Of a DNA stretch of 64,000 nucleotides, positions 11,043-21,752 are shown in pieces; within the stretch, counting starts at the first letter, position 1; every line of letters begins with the position of its first letter. The notes under the pieces were generated by a model. The model had not been told where the DNA came from. It saw nothing but the letters and a program-made list of their open reading frames with translations, and ran no database searches. Made by a program: the position numbers and the translations under genes. Origin of the DNA: Pelobates cultripes (lineage: Eukaryota; Chordata; Amphibia; Anura; Pelobatidae); contig OW240912.1 in assembly GCA_933207985.1 (NCBI GenBank), forward strand, positions 112,543,888 to 112,607,887, written 5' to 3'.

Positions 11043-11173
11043 TGGCCCCCGTGTGCTGGTAACAGGGCAGGTCCTGCAGGATCACTAGCTGGAACGGCGT
11101 TCCTGCTTTGGAAAAAGTGCAGGAACGCCGTTCCCATGAGTTCCTGCAGGACTCGAGCCCTGAAGTAGATACC

Positions 11174-12120
11174 AAAAAAGCTGAACTGTAAAAAAATTCA
11201 GCAACTTGTCTATTTAAGATGAGCAATGTTAAAGTCTATTGTCCACAATTCTTATTTTGGTGAACAAAACTCAGAGTGCTTTTTTGGAGTCCTTGGAAAA
11301 TAAAATGACAATGCTGAGAGCACTGCTCAAACCACCCTCTGTCTCGCAGGTTGGACAAGTGTGATAGTTTGAAATCCACATTAACAAATAGCCTTCTCTG
11401 TCTGTTCACCACTATTCTCTGTCTGTCCACCGCCATTCTCTGTCTGTCCACCACCATTCTATGTCTGTCCACCGCCATTCTCTGTCTGTCCCCTGCTATT
11501 CTCTGTCTTTCCACCACTATTCTCTGTCTGACCCCCCACCATTCTCTGTCTGTCCACCACCATTGTCTGTTCACCGCCATTCTCTGTCTGTTCACTGTGA
11601 TTCTCTGTCTGTTAACTGCCATTCTCTGTCTGTCCATTGCCATTCTCTGTCTGTCCACGGCCATTCTCTGTCTGTTCACCGCCATTCTCTGTCTGTCCAC
11701 CACCATTCTCTGTCTGTCCACCGCCATTCTCTGTCTGTCCACCGCCATTCTCTGTCTGACCCCCGCCATTCTTTGTCTGTCCACACCCATTCACAGTCTA
11801 TTCACCTGTCTATTGATTGTCTGTCAGCTTCCACATCCATTCACTCTCTCCATGAACCAGCAGTACACTACTATTCTGTTTTACTTCAACTAATTTGCTG
11901 TCTCCCCAATCTAATTAATTGTCTATGTACCTCCTATTCTGTTTGTCTGTCCACTCCAACCTTTTCTCTGTCTGTCCTACCTGTATTTTGTTTGTCCCGT
12001 CCCCCCACCTAGCCTTGTATGTGTTAGAGAGTTTGATGGGTTGTGCATTATTGAAGCCGAGCCTAGCAATGCCTAAAACATAAATACAACACTGCTAACA
12101 GTAATATTGAAAGGTAAGTA
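11174..12120. repeat. Right copy of a local tandem duplication (D2)
   Basis: This copy matches D1 (9676-9980) at both ends, from AAAAAAATTCAGCAACT to GGTAAGTAGAT, but additionally contains the 21-bp minisatellite in its middle. Comparing the copies dates the hAT insertion at 9981 as confined to the D1 side. Confidence 0.75.
11396..11800. repeat. 21-bp minisatellite (ATTCTCTGTCTGTCCACCGCC)
   Basis: About 19 copies of a 21-bp unit. Since 21 is a multiple of three, all frames without a stop in one unit stay open; this explains the LCLSTAI and HSLSVHR frames on plus and the QTENGGG and DRQRMAV frames on minus. None is credible as a gene: there is no codon bias, no flanking exon structure, and D1 lacks the array. 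Confidence 0.92.
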
Positions 12121-12298
12121 GATGCCAGGAATAGCCTTCCAGTGGAGGTAGCATGATATAGAAAAGGTAGATGATAACTGGAATAGCTTTCCAGTGAAGG
12201 CTAACCCAGAAAAGTAATTTGAATAATTCTGAATGTGTGTAAGGCTATCCTGAAGAATCAAACAGTAAACCAGCCTCAATTTTTACAATGATTCAAAA
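12121..12298 (+). mobile_element. Decayed CR1-like LINE 3' fragment
   Basis: CAGGAATAGCCTTCCAGTGG followed by AAGGCTATCCTGA resembles the CR1 3' coding end seen intact at 26659-26745. The order is kept but the sequence is heavily diverged, and it runs into the assembly gap. Confidence 0.45.
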
Positions 12299-12398
12299 NN
12301 NNNNNNNNNNNNNNNNNNNNNNNNNNNNNNNNNNNNNNNNNNNNNNNNNNNNNNNNNNNNNNNNNNNNNNNNNNNNNNNNNNNNNNNNNNNNNNNNNN
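12299..12398. other. Assembly gap (100 N)
   Basis: Exactly 100 N, a conventional placeholder, so the true size is unknown. It precedes a pyrimidine-rich tandem repeat. Confidence 0.99.
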
Positions 12399-13930
12399 CC
12401 TCACTAAGTCCCCTGTCACTCATCACCAAGTGCCCTGTCACTCATCACCAAGTCCCCTGTCACCCCCTCATTAAGTCCCCTGTCACTCCTCACTAAGCCC
12501 GCTGTCATCCACTCACTAAGCCCCCTGTCACCCCCTCCCTCCCTGACTCTGCCCTCTCTCACCCCCTCACTCTGCCCCCTGTGAGCCCCTCCCTCACTGA
12601 CACCTGACACCCCCTCATTCTGGCCCTCACTCTTCCACCTGTCACCCCCTTTTCCCTAATTCTGACACCTGTCACCACCTCCTTCCCTCACTCTGTCCCT
12701 TACCACCACCTCACTGAGCCCCCTGTCACCCCCTCCTTCCCTCAATCTAAGACCCCTGTCACTCCCTCCTTCCCTCAGTCTGTCCCCTGTCACCCCATCC
12801 TTCCCTCACTCTGTCCCCTGTCACCCCCACCTTCCCTCACTCTGTTCCCTGTCACCCGTACCTTCCCTCACTCTGTCACCCCATCGCTAAGCCCAGTCAC
12901 CCCCTCCTACCCTCACTCTGACCCCTGTCACCCTCTCCGTCTCTGACACTGCCACCTGTCAACCCCTCCCTCAGCCACCTGCCCACCCTTCACTCTGCCA
13001 CCCCCTAACTCTGTCACCCCATCCCTCCCTCAGCGACCTGTCACCCCTTTCACACTTTGTTATTCCCTTCCACAATCTGTCACCCCCTTCCACACTCTGT
13101 CAGACCTCTCCACACTCTGTTAGCCCCCTCCACTCTCTTTCACGTCATTTCACACTCTGTCATCCCCTCCACTCAGACACACAGTCTCCCCTTTCGACAT
13201 CCTGTCACCTCCCTCCACACACCCTGTCACCATTCCCCCCACACACACTGTCACCACACTCCCACACACACTATCACCCCTTTAACCCTGCCACACTCAC
13301 TTTAACCCCTCCTGATTCTGTCACACTCACCCCCTCCACTCAAACCAAACTCACCTCCCATCACTCTGCCACACACCCAGGGACGTATTAGCCGCGAGGC
13401 AAACAAGGCATTTGCCTTTGGCGGCATTTTTCAGGGGGGCAGCACAAAACCAGGATACACCACTGCACACACCCCCAATTCTGTTACACTCACCTTTTCT
13501 CTCACTGTCACACTCCCCACTCCTCTTCCTGTCACAGTCCCTCCTCCAACCCTGCCACACTCACCCTGTTGCATAAACACATCTAATCCTGTCAACCCCC
13601 CCCCATTACTCAGCCACTCACCCTGTGAATTAACCCCCTTAATCCTGTCACATTCACCTCCCCTTGCCCTGTTACACTCACTCCAATAATGCCATACACA
13701 CCCCAACCCTGTGATACTCACCTCCCCAACCAAGCCACATTCACCCTGTCACATAAACAATTTAATCCTGTCACACTTACCTCCCATTACCCTGTAACAC
13801 ACCCTCCTCCAACCATGTCACAGTTGCCCTCCTTCATTTTCGCACTCACCCCCCAACCCTATCTCATTCACCCCCTATCAAACTCACCTTGCCACAGTTT
13901 TCCCTTTTCACCCTGTCACAGTCACCATTG
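12399..13930. repeat. Pyrimidine-rich degenerate minisatellite
   Basis: Roughly 1.5 kb of imperfect CACTCTGTCCCCTGTCACCC-type units of about 20-30 bp, nearly free of G on the plus strand. Such a tract can form triplex or i-motif structures (inference). Towards 13480-13930 the units drift to CTGTCACACTCACC. It is interrupted by an 88-bp hAT-like insertion. Open frames are repeat artefacts. Confidence 0.88.
13378..13465. mobile_element. 88-bp hAT-like micro-element
   Basis: It starts CAGGGACGTATTAGCC and ends CCAGGATACACCACTG, and the flanks are identical CACACACC (13370-13377, 13466-13473). Its left end matches the reverse complement of the right end of the 902-bp element at 45484-46385 (GGCAAATGCCTTGTTTGCC), so it is a short internally deleted relative. 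Confidence 0.82.
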
Positions 13931-14233
13931 AAGACATTCATCATACACAAAGTTATAAAACATAGCTTCACCATAGACAAAATGCACAAAGGCCACAGTC
14001 CATATACAAAAAATACCGCAAGCAGCTACCACACACACATACGGTCCTAGACACAAACATACACATGCTCACAGAAACATACATTCACATACAAGGGTAC
14101 TCACCGTCAGACACACTCTCAGGCACATACACAGACAGACAATGCCAGACACATTCAGAAATACACACAGCCAGATAAACACATTGTGACTGTATGTCTG
14201 TATTAGTCAATATGTGTGCATCAGTGTGTTTGT

Positions 14234-14273
<40 letters not shown>

Positions 14274-15560
14274 GTATGTGCATGTATCAGTGTGTATATG
14301 TATTTGTGTATTAGTGTTTAAATGTGTGCGTGTGTCTGCAGTGTGGTTGTGGTATGATATGGGCAATGCAAAGATAAAGTTACAAGCAACATATATATGC
14401 ATGAATGCATACATACATACATATACAATACATAGGGAAACACATATATAATAATATACATGTTAAGGAATTTAGAATATGTGGGGAAATGTCTATGACA
14501 TTTTATTCTTATCTGTAACTTTATTATTTAGAAAATAATTTTTTTAAAAGCCAAACTAAAAATGTAAATTTTTCAAATAACCCCTTCACACTGGCACTTA
14601 TGTATACACAACTGCCAGGCTATACAACCATACCCAGCAATCATATATAAATGATTAGCAATTTATGTCATATCTACAGTAAAAGTGCTCACAACGCAGT
14701 GGCATAGGGAGCTGCGTCAATTTTTTTCACTAATGGTGTAAATGGGGGGCCTCATGTTTGACTTTCGCCTAAGGCCTTGCAAAGTCTAGAGCCGCCTCTG
14801 GTGCTGAGTGTGTTTTGTAACCTCGACGTCTTACATATTATACCCATAAACCACTGGGAGTAAATTTGATGGTGTGCAGTAGCAGGGGAGGGCTGGCAGC
14901 CTTAGGCCTGGGGAGAAACCCAGTCAGGTAGCCCATTGCACCACCAAATCAGTTCACCATCCATGCCCACCTTTTCCTGGTTTTATAACGGATATTAGTG
15001 TTATGCTGATTAGTAGCTCTTTGCTATACCTGCTCCTTCACGGCTCTGACTTTTAATGTTATGAGAGCGCAGGCTGAGAATCTCTGAGCCTGTGCTCTGA
15101 CTCACTAACTGAGCGCCGGAACCATGAGGGAGAGGATATGATCTGACTGCACCTACTGCTGGTGCGCACCAGTGGACCACCAACGAATCGTTTAAATTGA
15201 ATATGCTGGTGTACCCAACTTGTGAGCTGTGTTGGCCGCTGGGCGCCTCTGTTGTCATGGCACCCTGCGTGACCGCACAGCGTGCACCCCCAAACAGCTG
15301 GCCCTGCTGACACACACTGATGTTACTAGTTAGAAATCCCTCAACATTAATACAGACATTAGAGTAAACACCAATAAACTGTGGAAAGAGAGCTGATCCC
15401 CCCAAATTTATAAAGATTTGCTTACTGGATTTGTTGTAAGATTAAATCATGCCTCCTCCTCTCTCTCTCCCATGCGCTGCTCTGTAGGCTGGGAGGAAAT
15501 GAAGAGTAATCACATTCTCCCAGCACAGCCACCGGTGGCTGCATGGGGAACAGCTGTTTA
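13931..15560. other. No gene; simple repeats and hAT scraps
   Basis: Contains a (TG)n tract (14229-14270) and CA-rich sequence before it. AGGGGAGGGCTGGCAGCC near 14884 also occurs near 52130, and GGGCGCCTCTG/CATGGCACCCTG near 15243 resembles 31630-31655. These look like worn hAT-family pieces. No exon is supported. Confidence 0.5.
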
Positions 15561-16016
15561 TAATATAGCTTGGTGCTACTTCAAAGTGCTGTTTCTAAGT
15601 GTGTAGTTGGAGATATTCTGGAGAGTTTTACAGAAGCTTCAACTGTCTAAGAGTTGTGCTAAGAGTTTTCTTTTCTACTGTTACAGGTAAGATTCATCTG
15701 TAGGAAAAGGTTACTGATTGCACAAGGTTTGAATTCCTGTTGGTAATTATAAGGCATTTGATTTGATTAAGGTAGTTACTTGCTATTGATTGCTGGTTAA
15801 TTAGCTATTGTTTGCAAATAAGCAGAGGCCTACCCAGGTGTTAAACATTCCTAGTGGGTGGTGATTTTAGGAGTTATATAAGGCTTGTTGTCATTAGCTG
15901 TTTCTAAGTGTGTAGTTGGAGATATTCTGGAGATAACCTGGAGGTAATCTGAGGTATTCAGGAGGATAAAGAAAAAAGTTAAGATTTGTTAGATTTAAAT
16001 TATTCTCATAATTGGA
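15561..16016 (+). promoter_or_regulatory. CR1 5' UTR/promoter monomers
   Basis: The block running from TAATATAGCTTGGTGCTACTT recurs in part after TGTCATTAGCTGTTTC (about 15895), so the 5' UTR holds one full and one partial monomer. At 60671-61092 the same monomer is visible in tandem with a 343-bp period. Tandem 5'-UTR monomers in other LINEs drive transcription, so these are a probable internal promoter (inference). TTCTACTGTTACAG followed by GTAAG near 15675 resembles paired splice sites. Confidence 0.6.
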
Positions 16017-17110
16017 ATGGCAGGCTTAGTTCAGTGTAACAATTGCTATACATTTGTTTCACGTTCCACTTTTTGGAGGTTTGGTTGTTGTCTAATCTGT
16101 AGACAATTCTCTATCTTGCGGCAGGAGATTGTATTTTTGAAGTCTGAGATTTGTAAATTATCTGGTGAAGAAACTCAGACTGGAACTGCTGCAAAGCCAC
16201 TGCCGCAGAGACATGCTAGGAAAGGCAGATGGATTACTGTAGGATCTGGTAGACTTAGAGTTGTGGATAAAAGGCATTTTGCACAGTCTGTTGCTCTTCA
16301 TAATTCATTTTCTGCACTTTCAGAGTGTAATGGTGTTGTGGAGAGAGGCACTGAGGCTAGTGGTGTTGTGGAGAGAGGCACTGAGGCTAGTGTGGTGTTG
16401 TGGAGAGAGGCACTGAGGCTAGTGGTGTTGTGGAGAGAGGCACTGAGGCTAGTGGTGTTGTGGAGAGAGGCACTGAGGCTAGTGGTGTTGTGGAGAGAGG
16501 CACTGAGGCTAGTGGTGTTGTGGAGAGAGGCACTGAAGCTAGTGGTGTTGTGGAGAGAGGCACTGAGACTAGTGGTGTTGTGGAGACCGGCTTGGAGACT
16601 ATGGTGAGGCCTAATAGAAAGCAGTTGTTGTTGGGTGATTCCATTATAAGAGGTGTGGAGATGGACAATGGTGGTCTTGTGAGGTGTCTTCCCGGAGCTA
16701 CTGCTCACAGAGACAGGAGACGTATCTGTAATATTGTTAAGCAAGCAAAGCAGGAAGGGGAATTGGATGTACTTGTCCATCTAGGGACAAATTACTTGGC
16801 TTGCAATGAGGTTTCAGAGGTTAAGGAAGTTTTTAGTGTTTTTGCCAATGATATACGGCAGGTTGCTTCCACACTGTCATTCTCTGAAGTTCTGCCTGTG
16901 CATAACACTCAGAACGACAGGCGGATGCGTATTAGGGACTTTAATTTGTGGCTTGGTGAATGGTGTCGGGAGCAAGGATTTGGCTTTATTTCTCATGGTA
17001 GCTCTGTTTGGAATGGAGATAAGCTGTACAAAAAAGATGGTTTGCATCTTTCTCAAAAGGGAACAAATGTTCTCAGTGAGCAGTTCAGAGGTTTTGCTAG
17101 GATGTATTAA
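16017..17110 (+). pseudogene. CR1 ORF1: zinc-ribbon and SGNH esterase protein, frameshifted in an internal repeat
   Basis: ORF1 of CR1-type LINEs encodes an RNA-particle protein with an esterase domain. The ATG at 16017 opens an N-terminus with C7-x2-C10 and C25-x2-C28 (zinc-ribbon-like). Next come nine 10-residue repeats (GVVERGTEAS). The C-terminal half shows the SGNH esterase blocks: LLLGDSIIRG (GDS serine), HLGTNYL (GTN block, with Tyr where Asp is common) and DGLHLSQKG (Asp/His). A 2-bp insertion at 16392-16393 between repeat copies 2 and 3 moves the frame, so the N-terminal part continues to 16607 in the wrong frame while the esterase frame runs to the stop at 17108-17110. Otherwise the protein is intact. 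ORF2 follows about 100 bp downstream. Confidence 0.85.
16332..16603 (+). repeat. 30-bp coding minisatellite in CR1 ORF1
   Basis: Units start at 16332, 16362, 16394, 16424, 16454, 16484, 16514 and 16544, with a ninth, degenerate copy at 16574. Each is GGTGTTGTGGAGAGAGGCAC followed by TGAGGCTAGT. Eight are nearly identical. The single offset of 32 rather than 30 marks the frameshift. The array links the zinc-ribbon and esterase halves. Confidence 0.95.
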
Positions 17111-17199
17111 AACTAGGAGGGGGGGGCAAAAGGGTGATAAAACATCAATCCAATTGTCCCCAAAACAAGGACAGAAGGTGCCTGTAGCAAGTGTGTTAA

Positions 17200-18814
17200 A
17201 AAATGATAAGCTTAGAGTCATGTCTACAAATGCACGCAGTTTAGGGAATAAGATCCATGAACTTGTGGCAATAATGGCAACTGATAGTGGTACAATGAGA
17301 AAAATGACTGGGACATAGCAATACCAGGGTACTCTTTATATAGGAAAGATAGGGAAGGCAAGAAAGGGGGAGGGGTTGCCTGGTATGTGAAGGATAGCAT
17401 AAAATCTAGCCTAATAAAAGTTAGTGAGGCGAACATAGAGTCCGTTTGGGCTACATTAGAATTTGGTAATCACCCAGTAACTCGTGTAGGTGTGATTTAT
17501 AGGCCCCCAGGACAAATTGAAGAGTTAGATAATCTACTAGTTGAGGAAATAGCTAAAATGACAATGAAGGGGAAGTTATCATCATGGGTGACTTTAATCT
17601 TCCTGATGTAATTGGAAAACAAAATTAGCTACTTGTGCCAGGAGCACACATATTCTAAATTCCCTACTGGGATTGTCTCTAAAACAAGTCTCTAAAACAA
17701 GTTGTTGAGGAGCCAACTCGTAAAGAGGCCATACTAGATTTAGTGTTAACAAATGGAGATTTGGTATCAGATGTTACTGTGGGTGAAAGTTTAGGATCCA
17801 GTGATCATCAGTCAGTGTGGTTTAATATAAGAACAGTGACTGAGTCACACCACACAAAAACAAAAGTTTTAGACTTTAGAAAAACAGACTTTTCTAAAAT
17901 TAGAATATGGGTAGAGGAGTCATTATCAGACTGGAGCAATTTAAATGGAGTCCAAGAGAAATGGGATTATTTAAAAGTTGCACTATTGAAGGCAACAGAA
18001 AATTGCATTAGGCTTGTCAGTAAAAGCAAAAATTCAAGAAACCACTGTGGTACTCCGCAGATGTGGCCAAAATAGTTAAAAACAAAAAGTTAGCATTTAG
18101 GAATTATAAAAAAAACCCAGAGTGAGGGAGACAAAATGATCTATAAGATTAGGCAGAAAGAGGCTAAGCAAGTTATAAGAGCTTCCAAATCACACACAGA
18201 AGAGAAAATAGCACAGTCAGTAAAAAAAGGGGGATAAAACATTTTTTAGATACATAAATGAGAAAAGAAAAGTAAAACAAGGATTAATTAGATTAAAAAC
18301 AAAAGAAGGAAGGTAGACATTGCTTACCTAGATTTCAGTAAGGCTTTTGACACTGTTGCACATAGATTTATATCAATAAACTGCAATCTTTAAGTTTGGA
18401 TTCAAATATTGTTGAATGGGTAAGGCAGTGGCTGAGTAACAGGCAACAGAGGGTTGTAGTTAATGGAATATATTCAAAGCTTGGACTTGTCACCAGTGGG
18501 GTACCTCAGGGATCTGTACTTGGACCCATTCTCTTTAATATTTTTATTAGTGATATTGCAGAAGGTCTTGATGGTAAGGTATGTCTTTTTGCTGATGATA
18601 CTAAGATATGTAACAGGGTTGATGTTCCAGGAGGGATAAGCCAAATGACAAATGATTTAGGTAAACTAGAAAAATGGTCAGAATTGTGGCAACTGACATT
18701 TAATGTGAATAAGTGCAAGATAATGCATCTTGGGCGTAAAAACCCAAGGGCAGAGTACAGAATATTCGATAGAGTTCTAACCTCAACATATGAGAAAAGG
18801 GATTTAGGGGTGAT
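17200..18814 (+). pseudogene. CR1 ORF2 part 1: AP endonuclease and N-terminal reverse transcriptase
   Basis: ORF2 nicks target DNA and primes reverse transcription. The endonuclease starts at about 17200 with LRVMSTNARSLGNK and continues in several frames (SLYRKDR, VGVIYRPPG, GSSDHQSV), showing multiple indels. After about 18290 the reverse transcriptase appears at VDIAYLDFSKAFDTVAH, then GVPQGSVLGPILFNIFI and LFADDTKI, the catalytic YADD-equivalent box. The region normally lying between the endonuclease and YLDFSKAFD is missing, which suggests an internal deletion of several hundred bases near 18290-18310. The frame is then cut by the gypsy element at 18815 and resumes at 25630. Confidence 0.85.
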
Positions 18815-19979
18815 TGTTACAAAAGACTGGAAATCACTATGTTGCTGTTTTAACTCACTGATTGATACTGTTTGCCACTGCATAAGTTAAGCAGAAAAAC
18901 CACACGAATGGATTACACGAACCCTTATGAAGGCTCCATTCGTGGTACGAACGGGGTACCCCCCAGAAACAGGCGTGTGTCGCCACTTAACCCCGTCACC
19001 CCGCAAACTACCGAACGATCGACCACCCGGCCCGCGGAGTGTGGCAGCCATTAACCACCCAGGTGGCTGCGGTTTGCGGTTAACCACAACGTATTGATAG
19101 GCCTGGGGGCATCGACGTTCGCACCCAAAGCACCGAAGGGAATATACCGAACTATCAACCGAACGGCGACCTCCTACAGCGGGTCGCGTGGCGCTCATTA
19201 ACTTGTGGTTTCTGCGGTTAACCGCAGGTCAAGTACCCTGCTCCCAGGTGGTCCTCATTCTCTTACCGAACGAGCCCACTACCAGACAGACAGCGGGACT
19301 TCGCATGAACTGATACCGAGTTTAGTTCCACGAGTTATACACGAAGTCCCGCTGCTCGCTAAACCAGCAGAAAACATGGCCGCCAACAAAGACTAACAAT
19401 CTCAAAATGCCGAACGGACTTTATACGGCAGAAACAGTACATTCTGTTCGTGGGATTAGAGCGCCATTCGCCTGTTCTATATACACGAACGCGAGCCTTC
19501 AGATGAATAGTAGAATGAGTGGGGTTACTGTAATAATGTACAAGTTATGGATTTTCATGTAGTTTTCTAGGACATAATAAAACGTGGTCTTTTGTGCAAT
19601 TGGAGATAATTAGATTGTAAAACCGTTGGCCTCATTATCTCCAAGCTGGGCGGGTACTAATTCAAATGATACAGTGTACTGTGATTGGTTACCTGTTTGT
19701 ACTGTACCTGTATTCCATCAGGTCCACAGGGGGCTGTCCTTGGACCTGGGGAATCACATAAATTGCCATGCTATGTGCCAGTAAAGCCAGTTCGTTTTGA
19801 CCCTCAACTTGCAGCCTCGACTCATGTTGTAGGGATCCGGGATATTGATGCTTATTTCGTGCTTGGGGATATTCTACACTTACAGCTTGCTACCGAAAGA
19901 TCTCCGTTCGACTCTCTACAGCGGGAACCAGGACTTCCAAGCGATCAACCCTCCTGCTAGACCGGAGGCAATCGTAACA
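18815..19979 (+). repeat. 5' LTR of the Gmr1-like element
   Basis: 1165 bp, TG...CA ends, with AATAAA at 19576-19581. It differs from the 3' LTR at about 13 positions by eye (roughly 1.1%) with no indels, so insertion was recent. Short open frames inside (for example 18872-19054) occur in both LTRs and are not genes. Confidence 0.95.
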
Positions 19980-19981
19980 AT

Positions 19982-19998
19982 TGGTGGCAGCGGTGGGA
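19982..19998 (+). other. Primer-binding site, tRNA-Leu-like
   Basis: TGGTGGCAGCGGTGGGA starts two bases after the 5' LTR, the expected position. It matches the complement of a vertebrate tRNA-Leu 3' end at most positions, from memory; the exact tRNA is not certain. Confidence 0.6.
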
Positions 19999-20126
19999 TC
20001 ATCCTGGAATTCCTGAAAGAGATATATAGGACGGATGGAGAGTAACTACGATAAGCTGAAGCGTACCACGTTAAAGGATTTACTCGAGAGCCGTGGAGGG
20101 AACGCAAGTAATGGCCAAGGAGATAA

Positions 20127-21752
20127 TTGATTGCCGACCTGAACGAGTTGGATCAAAGCTTCACAATAGCAGAACCGACGGCAACATTCAGCGATGAGAA
20201 GACCAGGATTGTCCGAGAAAGGCTGCCTCTGTACGGACCAAACCCATCCGTGGAGCTGATACAGCAACTAATGGCCGAAGCCGAGGCGGACGTACAGCGG
20301 ACTAGAGCCCACGAGCTGAGCATGAGGACTGCTGATAGCCACAACGGCTCCCTAGAAACTGCCGAACAGCCAAAGATTCCGTTCGCGGCATTCAAGCCGT
20401 TCGCGGAGAATGAGATGGGGATAGACAAATTTTTGGCCGATTTTGAAAGACAATGTGCCCTGCATCAGATCCCCGTCGCAGCATGGCCGCGTATCCTGGC
20501 AGGAAAATTAACCGGGCGGGCCATGGAAGCCTTCAGAACCCTCAGCGCCGAAGAGGTAGCCCAATACCCCACAGTAAAAGAGACACTGCTGAAACGGTAC
20601 GCTGTGACCCCAGACACCTACCGAAGGCAGTTCCGCAGCACGAAGAAAAAGGCGAACGACACACATGCCGAATGGGCACACCGCATGCGGAGAGCGGCTA
20701 ACCATTGGATTACCGGGTGTCGGGCCGTTACCGCAGCAGAGGTACTGGAACTATTTTTACTTGAACATTTTTATGAGGGTCTGGAACAAAAAGACAGGGA
20801 GTGGTTGAAAGACCGGCGTCCCGCTAATCTACATGAACACCGGGATGCGCAAGTGCAGGAGTTCAGTAATGCCCGAACGGTAACTCGCCCCGAAGCAAGA
20901 GAGGGGTACCGACCAATTCCACGAACTGAGTTTCGCACTCCTCTACCGGCAGGTCCTACACGGTACACGGGACCACCCAACCAATACCCGCAGGAGCGCT
21001 CCCGACCCACATGTTACAAGTGCAAGCAACCGGGGCACCTGATGGCAAGTTGCCCCCTCAACAACAATTACCCCGCAAGGAACTATAATTCTTCTTCAAC
21101 GGGAAACAATCGCCCAGCTCGAGCGTTTTGCCTGGAACAAGACAGTCCGTTAGAAGAGTACCTGGGACCCCTACATGAAGCTAACCCTGTGTATGCCGCC
21201 AGTGACAATAGACAACACCACCGGCAAGAGGTACTGCTGGAGGGTCGTCCCACACAGGGGTTAAGAGACACCGGGGCCACGATCACCTTGGTACAAAGCC
21301 GGTTAGTCCCCGAATACAAACGCTCTCCTGACACAGTGGCTGTCCGGGTAGCTGGAGGGGACATATACAAATTACCCACAGCAAAGGTACACTTGGATTG
21401 GGATGCGGGCAAAGGACTTGTGAGGGTGGGAATTATGGATAATTTGCCAGCTGAAGTTTTGCTGGGAAACGACCTGGGACCTATGACTTCAGCTTATGCT
21501 CCTTCTTACAACGCTGAGGCACATCCCGTGACGACCCGGTCACAAGCAGGACGAGACCCTTCACCAGTGCGGGAGGCTCAGGTAAGACTCAACCCGACTG
21601 TGACCCCCCCTCCTACCCCTTTGCCCTGGGACACCCCTGCAGCCTTTGAGGCTGAGACCAAAACTGACCCGACGCTCCAAAAATATAGGGAAAGGGCTGA
21701 TACAAGGACTGGGGGACCAGACCAGGAGACTTTTGCGTGGGAACAGGGCTGA
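20127..21752 (+). CDS. gag-pro: Gag-protease polyprotein of Gmr1-like retrotransposon
   Basis: Encodes capsid, nucleocapsid and aspartic protease. Residues about 84-250 of this open frame form the capsid, and the part around 155-247 (TYRRQFRSTKKK, EVLELFLLEHF, REWLKDRRP) resembles the SCAN domain, known to derive from Gmr1-like gag. A CCHC zinc knuckle follows at 296-309 (CYKCKQPGHLMASC), then protease with DTGA at 381-384 and VLLGNDL. The frame as given opens without ATG; its first ATG is at 20271. Another ATG at 20035, 37 bp after the primer-binding site, opens a 31-codon gag-like start in a different frame, so a single-base indel near 20100-20130 probably split the true start. The frame ends in TGA at 21750-21752, and the same frame continues into pol. 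Confidence 0.9.
   Translation: MIADLNELDQSFTIAEPTATFSDEKTRIVRERLPLYGPNPSVELIQQLMAEAEADVQRTRAHELSMRTADSHNGSLETAEQPKIPFAAFKPFAENEMGIDKFLADFERQCALHQIPVAAWPRILAGKLTGRAMEAFRTLSAEEVAQYPTVKETLLKRYAVTPDTYRRQFRSTKKKANDTHAEWAHRMRRAANHWITGCRAVTAAEVLELFLLEHFYEGLEQKDREWLKDRRPANLHEHRDAQVQEFSNARTVTRPEAREGYRPIPRTEFRTPLPAGPTRYTGPPNQYPQERSRPTCYKCKQPGHLMASCPLNNNYPARNYNSSSTGNNRPARAFCLEQDSPLEEYLGPLHEANPVYAASDNRQHHRQEVLLEGRPTQGLRDTGATITLVQSRLVPEYKRSPDTVAVRVAGGDIYKLPTAKVHLDWDAGKGLVRVGIMDNLPAEVLLGNDLGPMTSAYAPSYNAEAHPVTTRSQAGRDPSPVREAQVRLNPTVTPPPTPLPWDTPAAFEAETKTDPTLQKYRERADTRTGGPDQETFAWEQG

Larger units (their letters stand above)
9981..11162. mobile_element. Non-autonomous hAT-like element with 8-bp target duplication
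   Basis: It starts CAGGGGTCAAGTCC and ends GGACTCGAGCCCTG. The flanks are identical AAGTAGAT at 9973-9980 and 11163-11170. The paralogous unit D2 carries the uninterrupted GGTAAGTAGAT at 12113-12123. Inside are homopolymer tracts, a 40-bp minisatellite (10085-10720) and a GC-rich inverted repeat (about 10898-11042) with TCTCGCGAGA and an X-box-like motif at its centre. No transposase is present. Confidence 0.88.

Noticed and set aside
11236..12012. Seven-residue-repeat proteins (SVHRHSL, QTENGGG) that could pass as antifreeze- or silk-like
   Set aside because: A 21-bp satellite keeps every frame open; frames exist on both strands and the paralogous unit lacks the array.
13057..13931. CRISPR-like or telomere-like short repeats
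   Set aside because: Units vary in length and sequence and have no unique spacers; a degenerate pyrimidine minisatellite explains them.
19600..19980. Retroviral envelope or accessory gene near the gypsy LTRs
   Set aside because: Pol stops about 80 bp before the 3' LTR and no frame with signal peptide or fusion region exists between them.
18872..20045. Short open frames in the LTR (also at 24517-25885)
   Set aside because: They occur in both LTR copies and lie outside gag-pol; there is no domain and the LTR explains them.
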